A DNA stretch of 7,010 bases from an uncultured Clostridia bacterium. Lineage in GTDB: Bacteria > Bacillota > Clostridia > Christensenellales > Borkfalkiaceae. The stretch lies in assembly GCA_947177495.1 (NCBI GenBank), contig CAMWUS010000073.1, positions 1 to 7,010 on the forward strand, read 5' to 3'. Positions 1-5,369 of this stretch are shown in pieces. The first letter of the stretch is position 1; every line of letters begins with the position of its first letter. The translations under genes and the position numbers were made by a program. The notes under the pieces were generated by a model that saw nothing but the letters and a program-made list of their open reading frames with translations, had not been told where the DNA came from and ran no database searches.

Positions 1-883
1 GCTTGTTGAGCTTGTTGATGCTCTCTTCCACCGTCTCTGCGCCCGAACCCATGATCACGATGACCTTGTCCGCTTTGGGATCGCCCACGTAGTCGAAGAG
101 GTGGTAATTTCTGCCGGTGAGAGCGGAAACCTCGTCCATCATCTCCTGTACGATTGCGGGGGTTGCGTTGTAGTAGCTGTTCGCAGTTTCGCGGTTTTGG
201 AAGTAAGTATCCCCGTTCTGTGCCGTACCGCGCTGTACGGGGTGCTCGGGGTTGAGCGCGCGTGCCTTGAATGCGGCAACGTCTTTATCGAGCCCTTTCT
301 TGTCGAAGATCTTCTTCATCTCGTCGTAGTCGATGGCGTCGATCTTGCTCACCTCGTGAGAAGTACGGAAGCCGTCGAAGAAGTTGATGAAGGGAACGCG
401 CGAACGAAGGGTGGAGAGATGCGCCACAAGCGCCAAGTCCATAACTTCCTGAACGGAGCAGCCCGCGATCATCGCAAAGCCCGTCTGGCGGCAAGCCATA
501 ACGTCCGCATGGTCGCCGAAGATGTTCAGCGAATGCGCCGCAAGCGCACGCGCGGAAACGTGCATGACCATGGGAAGCAATTCGCCCGAGATCTTGTACA
601 TATTGGGAATCATGAGGAGAAGTCCCTGCGAGGCGGTGTAGGTCGTGGTGAGCGCGCCTGCGGAGAGAGAGCCGTGAACCGCGCCTGCCGCGCCGCCTTC
701 GGACTGCATTTCCGCAATGCGGAGCTTTTGCCCCCACATGTTTACTCTGCCCTGAGTCGCCCATTCGTCGGCGGATTCCGCCATAGGGGACGAAGGGGTA
801 ATGGGATAGATGGCAGCCACTTCCGAGAACGCGTAAGCGACGTGCGAGGCGGCGGTGTTGCCGTCTATTGTCATCTTAGTCAT
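1..883 (-). CDS. nifJ: Pyruvate:ferredoxin (flavodoxin) oxidoreductase, N-terminal part, cut by left window edge
   Basis: This enzyme decarboxylates pyruvate with CoA to acetyl-CoA and CO2, passing electrons to ferredoxin or flavodoxin; it is a central cytoplasmic enzyme of anaerobes. Reading leftward from ATG at 883, 294 codons are open to the window edge, about a quarter of the family's roughly 1170-residue length. The visible part is the thiamine-diphosphate-binding PFOR domain I and the start of the next domain. Diagnostic stretches are AIYPITPSS (24-32), EMQSEGGAAGAVHGSL (58-73), SQGLLLMIPNMYK (85-97), IFGDHADVMACRQTG (121-135) and VPFINFFDGFRTSHE (163-177). T29, E62 and R112 match Thr31, Glu64 and Arg114 of the Desulfovibrio africanus enzyme with a constant offset of two. 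The start at 883 is preferred over an in-frame ATG at 874 because GGAGG (896-892) lies 8 nt upstream of it. The gene is transcribed divergently from metG. The iron-sulfur domains lie outside the window, so their integrity is unknown. Confidence 0.96.
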   Translation of the reverse strand, partial: MTKMTIDGNTAASHVAYAFSEVAAIYPITPSSPMAESADEWATQGRVNMWGQKLRIAEMQSEGGAAGAVHGSLSAGALTTTYTASQGLLLMIPNMYKISGELLPMVMHVSARALAAHSLNIFGDHADVMACRQTGFAMIAGCSVQEVMDLALVAHLSTLRSRVPFINFFDGFRTSHEVSKIDAIDYDEMKKIFDKKGLDKDVAAFKARALNPEHPVQRGTAQNGDTYFQNRETANSYYNATPAIVQEMMDEVSALTGRNYHLFDYVGDPKADKVIVIMGSGAETVEESINKLNK

Positions 884-964
884 TGAACAAACCTCCATAA
901 AAATATTTAATAGTTTCGAATTTTTCGGCAAGCAAAAAGAACGCGCCTTTTCGCCGCCTTTCCT

Positions 965-993
965 ATTATAATGTTTTTTTGCGGCAAAGTCAA
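965..993 (-). promoter_or_regulatory. Strong sigma-A promoter of the pyruvate:ferredoxin oxidoreductase gene
   Basis: On the minus strand TTGACT (993-988) is followed by a 17-nt spacer and a perfect TATAAT (970-965). Transcription should begin near 958, giving a leader of about 75 nt before ATG 883. The near-consensus match fits a highly expressed central-metabolism gene. The assignment is from sequence pattern only. Confidence 0.85.
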
Positions 994-1034
994 TCCCAAT
1001 GGGGAATTTTTTCCTATTTTTTTGTCGCCTTAGC

Positions 1035-1057
1035 GCGGGAAATTGTGCGGGAAATCG
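1035..1057. repeat. Tandem 11-nt near-perfect direct repeat next to the metG -35 element
   Basis: GCGGGAAATTG (1035-1045) and GCGGGAAATCG (1047-1057) match at 10 of 11 positions with a 12-nt period. They end two bases before the putative metG -35 hexamer. Paired direct repeats in such a place can be sites for a DNA-binding regulator, but no known operator consensus is recognised and chance duplication is possible. Confidence 0.4.
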
Positions 1058-1058
1058 T

Positions 1059-1087
1059 TTTACTTTTTTTGCCAAATGGGTTAGAAT
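1059..1087 (+). promoter_or_regulatory. Probable sigma-A promoter of the metG-tatD-radical SAM operon
   Basis: TTTACT (1059-1064), a 17-nt spacer and TAGAAT (1082-1087) resemble TTGACA and TATAAT with 4/6 and 5/6 matches. Transcription would start near 1094, leaving a leader of about 20 nt with the site GAGGTG (1103-1108) before ATG 1114. This is a moderate-strength match, clearly weaker than the divergent nifJ promoter. Confidence 0.65.
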
Positions 1088-1113
1088 AGAGGGAAGAAAA
1101 AAGAGGTGCGAAC

Positions 1114-3075
1114 ATGAAAGGCAAATATTACATTACCACTCCCATCTATTACCCCAGCGGCAATTGGCACATCGGGCACTGCTACACCACCGTCATCTGC
1201 GACGCGTTGGCGCGCTTCCATAAAATGCAGGGCGAGGACGTGTTCTTTTTAACGGGCACCGACGAGCACGGGCAAAAGGTGGAACGGGAGGCAAAGGAGA
1301 GAGGCATTACGCCGCTTGAGTTTATCGACCCGCTTGTTGCGCAGCTCAAAGATATGTGGAGACTGCTCGACGTTTCTTACGACCGCTTTATCCGCACCAC
1401 GGACAGCGACCACGTTGCGTGTGTGCAGAAAATTTATCAAAAGCTGTACGAGAGCGGCGACATCTATAAATCCACCTATAACGGGTGGTACTGCACCCCC
1501 TGCGAAAGTATGTGGACGGAAGCACAGCTCGTAAAGGGCAAGTGCCCCGATTGCGGCAGAGAGGTAACGCTCCAAAAAGAGGAGAGCTATTTCTTCCGCC
1601 TCTCCAAGTACGCGCCCAAAATCTTAAAGCTGTACGAGGACAACCCCGAGTTCTTGCAACCCAAGTCGCGCATCAACGAAATGGTAAACAACTTCTTAAA
1701 ACCGGGCTTGCAGGACTTGTGCGTATCGCGCACCACGGTGAAGTGGGGCGTTCCGCTTCCGTTTGATAAAAAGCACACCGCTTACGTGTGGATCGACGCG
1801 CTCTCCAACTACATTTCCGCGCTCGGGTATCTCAGCGATAACGACGAGCTTTACAAGAAATATTGGAATGCCGATTTGCACCTTGTGGGCAAGGAAATCG
1901 TGCGCTTCCACGCCATCATTTGGCCGGCAATCTTAATGGCGCTCGGCGAGCCGCTTCCCAAGCAGGTGTACGGACACGGTTGGCTGCTCATCGGCGGGGA
2001 GAAGCTCAGCAAGAGCAAGTCCGATAAAATCGGCGTTCAGCTTGCCGACCCGTACGAGCTTGTAAAACGCTACGGCGCGGACGCCATTCGCTATTTCCTG
2101 TTGCGGGAAATCCCCTTCGGAAGCGACGGCGAATATACCAACGAGCGGCTTTTGAACCGCATCAACGCAGACCTTGCCAACGACCTCGGCAACCTCGTTT
2201 CCCGCACCACTGCAATGATCGGGCAATACTTCGGCGGAGTGCTTCCCGCCCGCGGAAAGCAGGAGGGAGTAGACGGCGAGCTTGTCGCTATGGCGGAAGG
2301 GGCGTACGAAAAAGTGCGTGCCTGCATGGACGCGCTCAACGCGCCCGACGCGCTCGCCGAAATCTTCGCGTTGATTTCGCGCGCGAATAAGTATATCGAC
2401 GAGACCACGCCTTGGATTCTCGCAAAGGACGAGAGCAAGCGCGAACGGTTGGGTACGGTACTCTACAACTTGGCGGAGACGGTGCGCATTTGCGCCGTGC
2501 TGTTGAAACCTTTCTTGACGCACGCTCCCGCACAAATTTTAAAGAGCCTTTCCTTCCCCGAGGACGCGGGCTTCGACAGCTTGCATTTCGGCACGCTTCA
2601 AGCGGGTGCAAAGATAGAAAAGCTTCCGCCCCTCTTCCCCCGTATCGATATCAAGAAAGAGTTGGAAGCGGTTGCGGAGTTTGTAAAACAGCACGCCAAA
2701 GAAAAGGCAAAAGCGCCCGAAAAACAGGAAAGCAAAGAAGAGACGAAGCCGCTTATCGGCATCGAGGACTTCGAGCGCGTGAGCCTGAGAGTGGGCGAAG
2801 TCATCGCCTGCGAGCGGGTGGAAAAGTCGGACAAGCTTTTGCATGAAACGGTGAAAATCGGCAACGAGGTGCGCTCCATCGTATCGGGCATCGCCAAGTA
2901 CTACACGCCCGAAGAGATGGTCGGTAAAAAGGTGATCGTTGTTGCTAACTTAAAGCCCGTAAAACTGAGAGGGGTGCTCTCCGAGGGCATGCTGTTGTGC
3001 GCAGAGGACAGCGAGGGCAATTTGAGCCTCGTTTCCCCCGAAAAAGATATGACGAGCGGGGGCGAGGTACGGTGA
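1114..3075 (+). CDS. metG: Methionyl-tRNA synthetase with C-terminal tRNA-binding domain
   Basis: The enzyme charges tRNA-Met (initiator and elongator) with methionine in the cytoplasm. The 653 residues form a class I synthetase. The HIGH motif HIGH is at 19-22, and the KMSKS motif appears as KLSKS at 297-301. A single zinc knuckle is formed by C127-x2-C130 and C144-x2-C147. The helical anticodon-binding domain contains NKYIDETTPWILAK (425-438), whose W434 corresponds to the tryptophan that reads the CAU anticodon. A lysine/glutamate-rich linker (about 527-546) leads to a Trbp111/EMAP-type OB-fold tRNA-binding domain (about 549-650; VSLRVGEVIACERVEKSDKL). The length is close to the 664 residues of Bacillus subtilis MetS. 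The start is supported by GAGGTG 5 nt upstream. It is the first gene of an operon and its TGA stop overlaps the GTG start of tatD by 4 nt. No domain is missing. Confidence 0.98.
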   Translation: MKGKYYITTPIYYPSGNWHIGHCYTTVICDALARFHKMQGEDVFFLTGTDEHGQKVEREAKERGITPLEFIDPLVAQLKDMWRLLDVSYDRFIRTTDSDHVACVQKIYQKLYESGDIYKSTYNGWYCTPCESMWTEAQLVKGKCPDCGREVTLQKEESYFFRLSKYAPKILKLYEDNPEFLQPKSRINEMVNNFLKPGLQDLCVSRTTVKWGVPLPFDKKHTAYVWIDALSNYISALGYLSDNDELYKKYWNADLHLVGKEIVRFHAIIWPAILMALGEPLPKQVYGHGWLLIGGEKLSKSKSDKIGVQLADPYELVKRYGADAIRYFLLREIPFGSDGEYTNERLLNRINADLANDLGNLVSRTTAMIGQYFGGVLPARGKQEGVDGELVAMAEGAYEKVRACMDALNAPDALAEIFALISRANKYIDETTPWILAKDESKRERLGTVLYNLAETVRICAVLLKPFLTHAPAQILKSLSFPEDAGFDSLHFGTLQAGAKIEKLPPLFPRIDIKKELEAVAEFVKQHAKEKAKAPEKQESKEETKPLIGIEDFERVSLRVGEVIACERVEKSDKLLHETVKIGNEVRSIVSGIAKYYTPEEMVGKKVIVVANLKPVKLRGVLSEGMLLCAEDSEGNLSLVSPEKDMTSGGEVR

Positions 3076-3839
3076 ACTATCTCGACATTCACGCCCATTT
3101 CGCAGACGAGGGATATTCTTTCCCCGAGGAGTGGGAACGCATTCGGGCGGCGGGGGTTAATACCGTCGTGCTTGCGGGCGACACCGTAGAGCACAGCGCC
3201 ATGCACCGCGATTTCTGCGCGGAGCACGAGGGCTGTTATTTCTGCGCGGGCGTACATCCGTCCGTTACGGATGGCTTCGGCGCGCATACGCTCGCCTCGC
3301 TTAAAATTCTTGCAGACGATAAAAAGTGTATTGCAATCGGGGAAATCGGATACGACTATCATTACCCCGAAACGGACAAGATAGCACAGCGCAAAGCGTT
3401 TGTTGCGCAGTTGGAGCTGGCGGCGGCGCTAAAGCTTCCCGTGCAGATACATTCGCGGGACGCGGCGGCGGATACGCTCGTTTTATTAAAAGAAAACAAA
3501 TCGCTTTTGGCGCAGGGATTTTTGTTGCATTGCTATTCGTACAGCGTAGAGCTCATGCGCGATATTTTAGACCTTGGCGGATATTTTTCCTTCGGCGGGG
3601 TGGCGTGCTTCAAGAACGCGGCAAAGGTGCAGGAGTGCGTGCGCGCTTGCCCGCACGACCGCATTTTGTCGGAAACGGACAGCCCCTATTTGTCCCCGTT
3701 CCGCGGCGAGAAGAACTCGCCCGCCAATATCCCCGTCATCGTAAAAAAACTCGCCGAACTTCGCGGCGAGGACGAGGAAGCGCTTGCGGCGCAAATTGTG
3801 AAAAACGCGCATAAACTGTTCCCGCGTTTGGGGGTGTAA
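3072..3839 (+). CDS. tatD: TatD-family metal-dependent (deoxy)ribonuclease
   Basis: TatD proteins are cytoplasmic TIM-barrel hydrolases that act as metal-dependent nucleases, described as 3'-5' exonucleases on single-stranded DNA and RNA; the physiological role in Firmicutes (yabD family) is less settled. The 255 residues match the family's usual length of about 255-265. Expected metal ligands are all visible: H7 and H9 in YLDIHAHF, E91 in IGEIGYDYHY, H127 in PVQIHSRDA, H153 in LLHCYS and D203 in SETDSPYLSP. The reading frame stays open upstream within metG, but GTG 3072 is chosen: it gives the canonical short N-terminus MNYLDIHAH, overlaps the metG stop in a GTGA arrangement typical of translational coupling, and has a G-rich site (GAGGT 3064-3068, GGGGG 3058-3062) upstream. 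It is followed after 1 nt by the radical SAM gene. Confidence 0.95.
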   Translation: MNYLDIHAHFADEGYSFPEEWERIRAAGVNTVVLAGDTVEHSAMHRDFCAEHEGCYFCAGVHPSVTDGFGAHTLASLKILADDKKCIAIGEIGYDYHYPETDKIAQRKAFVAQLELAAALKLPVQIHSRDAAADTLVLLKENKSLLAQGFLLHCYSYSVELMRDILDLGGYFSFGGVACFKNAAKVQECVRACPHDRILSETDSPYLSPFRGEKNSPANIPVIVKKLAELRGEDEEALAAQIVKNAHKLFPRLGV

Positions 3840-3840
3840 T

Positions 3841-4434
3841 TTGGATACTTACACGTATCAAATCGGTGACAATTTATATGTAAATCTCACCAACCGCTGT
3901 TCCAACCGTTGCACCTTTTGTGTGCGCGAACAGGGCGCGGAGTACGAGGGATATTCGCTTTGGCTGTCACACGGCGAGCCCACGGCGGAACAGGTCATTG
4001 AGCAAATCGGCGATCCTACCCGCTACCGTGAAATCGTATTTTGCGGGTACGGCGAACCCACCTACCGTTTGGACGCAATGTTAAAGATTTGCGACTACGT
4101 TCATTCGCGCGGCGGCAAAACGCGCCTGAATACCAACGGGCACGGCAACCTCATACAGGGCAAAAATATTGCGGGCGAACTTGCAACGCATTTGGACGGC
4201 ATTAACGTGTCGCTCAACGCGCCCGAGGCGAATGCTTATAACGAACTATGTAAACCCTGTTTTTCGGGTGCGTTCGAAGAGCTACTACGTTTTGCGGCGG
4301 AGCTGAAAAGAGCGGGCGGCAACGTGTGGTTTTCGGTGGTGGACTGTATCGGCGAAGAGCGGGTAAACAAGTGCCGCGCGGTTGCCGAAAAAGTCGGCGT
4401 GCCGTTGCGCGTGCGCGAAATGATCGGAAAATAA
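3841..4434 (+). CDS. TatD-linked radical SAM protein
   Basis: This small cytoplasmic protein (197 residues) should bind a [4Fe-4S] cluster and S-adenosylmethionine. The cluster motif is C20-x3-C24-x2-C27 (NRCSNRCTFCVRE), followed by a GGE-like segment FCGYGEPTYR (67-76), RLNTNGHG (95-102) and INVSLNAPEANAYNEL (121-136). It resembles the radical SAM subfamily repeatedly found beside TatD genes (TIGR04038 as I recall it), whose reaction is unknown. The protein is almost only the radical SAM core, with no auxiliary cluster domain, although a CKPC pair (C137, C140) lies in the second half. The start is TTG at 3841, 1 nt after the tatD stop, with GGGGGTG (3830-3836) 4 nt upstream; no ATG or GTG in frame fits better. 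It is the last gene before an intrinsic terminator. Naming the substrate would be guesswork. Confidence 0.88.
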   Translation: MDTYTYQIGDNLYVNLTNRCSNRCTFCVREQGAEYEGYSLWLSHGEPTAEQVIEQIGDPTRYREIVFCGYGEPTYRLDAMLKICDYVHSRGGKTRLNTNGHGNLIQGKNIAGELATHLDGINVSLNAPEANAYNELCKPCFSGAFEELLRFAAELKRAGGNVWFSVVDCIGEERVNKCRAVAEKVGVPLRVREMIGK

Positions 4435-4442
4435 AAAACAAA

Positions 4443-4469
4443 AAAGCCGAATTTCTCGGCTTTCTTTTT
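4443..4469 (+). terminator. Rho-independent terminator of the metG-tatD-radical SAM operon
   Basis: AAAGCCGA (4443-4450) and TCGGCTTT (4456-4463) form an 8-bp perfect stem with the 5-nt loop ATTTC. The stem runs into a T-rich tract (4461-4469). It begins 8 nt after the radical SAM stop codon. An A-rich run upstream makes the element symmetrical, so it could also terminate minus-strand transcripts. Confidence 0.9.
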
Positions 4470-4476
4470 CCTTTGT

Positions 4477-4484
4477 AGGGAGGT
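4477..4484 (+). promoter_or_regulatory. Orphan Shine-Dalgarno-like site AGGGAGGT upstream of rsmA
   Basis: AGGGAGGT is a better anti-16S match than the site used by rsmA, yet no ATG, GTG or TTG occurs at normal distance. The nearest start-like codon is ATG 4498, 13 nt away, opening a 19-codon frame that ends at 4557 inside rsmA. The site overlaps the 9-nt palindrome GAGGTCCTC (4480-4488). It may be a leader-peptide site, a remnant of a lost gene, or coincidence. Confidence 0.35.
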
Positions 4485-4532
4485 CCTCGCAAGCAGTATG
4501 CGCAAACGCGGAAACGGCAATCGAGGAAAGTT

Positions 4533-5366
4533 ATGGAAAATTTCAATGACGTTTTAAAAGAATGCGGATTCGCGTTTAAAAAGCAGTGGGGGCAGAACTT
4601 TCTCTCCGACGGCAATTTGTTACGCGCGATCGTCTCCGACGGCGGGGTGGACGAACATACCACCGTGCTCGAAATCGGCGCAGGCGCGGGCGCGCTCACC
4701 CGTGCGCTCAGCGAAAAGGCGAAGCGGGTGGTTTCTTACGAAATCGACAAGAGCCTGCAACCCGTGCTTGCCCGTACATTGTCGGGCTGCGAGAACGTGG
4801 AAGTGGTATTTCGCGATTTCGCGCGGGAAGATTTAGCCGCGCTCGAAAAGGAGCTTGGAGAGTACGTCGTGGTTGCCAACCTACCTTACTATATCACCAC
4901 GCCGCTCGTCATGCGCTTTGTGGAAGAGTCCGCCAAGTGCAAGCGCATTACGGTTATGGTGCAGGAAGAGGTCGCGGAACGGCTGTGCGCCCATGCGGGA
5001 ACTGCCGAGTACGGCGCGGTGACCGCCGCGCTTGCAAGGCGGGGCACGGCGAAGATCGCCCGCCGCGTTCCCAAGGAAGCGTTCCACCCCCGCCCGCAGG
5101 TGGACTCCGCCGTGGTCACGGTGGATTTCGGCGAAGGGGGCTTCGAGGTGAAGAGCCCGCGCGCCTACCGCGAAACGGTGCGCTGTGCGTTCCAAAGCCG
5201 CAGAAAGACGCTCGAAAATAATTTGATGAATTGCTTCCGTTTGCCCCGCGAACGGGCGCGGGAGCTACTCGCGAAAGCGGGCATTCAAGAGGGCGTGCGC
5301 GGTGAAACGCTCACGCCCCAAGAGCTTGCAAACCTTTCCGATATTCTTTGCGAAATAATCAAGTGA
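4533..5366 (+). CDS. rsmA: 16S rRNA (adenine1518-N6/adenine1519-N6)-dimethyltransferase
   Basis: RsmA (KsgA) uses S-adenosylmethionine to dimethylate two adjacent adenines in the 3'-terminal helix 45 of 16S rRNA during late small-subunit assembly; its loss classically gives kasugamycin resistance. The 277 residues match the family length (273 in E. coli). Visible motifs are QNFLSD (21-26), the SAM-binding loop VLEIGAGAGALT (45-56), acidic E70 and D72 near the SAM ribose position, the catalytic NLPYY (116-120), VQEEVAERL (143-151), AFHPRPQVDSAVV (183-195) and FQSRRKTLENNL (220-231). ATG 4533 is supported by GAGGAAAG (4523-4530) with 6 nt between GAGG and the start, and by the typical N-terminus. 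A terminator separates it from the upstream operon, and no strong promoter is evident in the 63-nt gap, so it may depend partly on readthrough. It converges with the NlpC/P60 gene 3 nt downstream. Confidence 0.97.
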   Translation: MENFNDVLKECGFAFKKQWGQNFLSDGNLLRAIVSDGGVDEHTTVLEIGAGAGALTRALSEKAKRVVSYEIDKSLQPVLARTLSGCENVEVVFRDFAREDLAALEKELGEYVVVANLPYYITTPLVMRFVEESAKCKRITVMVQEEVAERLCAHAGTAEYGAVTAALARRGTAKIARRVPKEAFHPRPQVDSAVVTVDFGEGGFEVKSPRAYRETVRCAFQSRRKTLENNLMNCFRLPRERARELLAKAGIQEGVRGETLTPQELANLSDILCEIIK

Positions 5367-5369
5367 CGG

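Larger units (their letters stand above)
884..1113. other. Divergent intergenic regulatory region between nifJ and metG
   Basis: This 230-nt AT-rich spacer carries two back-to-back promoters. The nifJ promoter (965-993, minus) and metG promoter (1059-1087, plus) have their -35 elements about 65 nt apart. Between them lie a short CCC-AAT-GGG palindrome (995-1003), touching the upstream side of the nifJ -35 element, and two near-identical 11-mers (1035-1045 and 1047-1057) abutting the metG -35 element. There is no T-box or S-box (SAM) riboswitch ahead of metG: the predicted metG leader is only about 20 nt, too short to hold one. No credible small ORF was seen. Confidence 0.7.

Noticed and set aside
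101..886. Long plus-strand open frame of 261 codons
   Set aside because: It is antisense to the pyruvate:ferredoxin oxidoreductase gene, whose minus-strand translation matches the family along its entire length; the plus frame gives an Arg/His-rich sequence with no recognisable domain and no good ribosome-binding site.
1088..1113. T-box or SAM riboswitch ahead of metG
   Set aside because: The predicted leader is about 20 nt, far too short, and no T-box sequence or S-box core was seen in the spacer.
1933..2535. Minus-strand open frame of 200 codons inside metG
   Set aside because: It is a shadow of the GC-rich metG coding sequence; the metG frame carries all expected synthetase motifs.
2997..3071. 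Upstream extension of the tatD frame from ATG 2997
   Set aside because: The extra 25 residues lie inside metG, are Arg/Gly-rich and unlike any TatD N-terminus; GTG 3072 yields the canonical start.
4214..4699. Minus-strand open frame of 161 codons across the radical SAM end, terminator and rsmA start
   Set aside because: It runs through a clear intrinsic terminator and two well-supported plus-strand genes, and its product is low-complexity Arg/Pro-rich.
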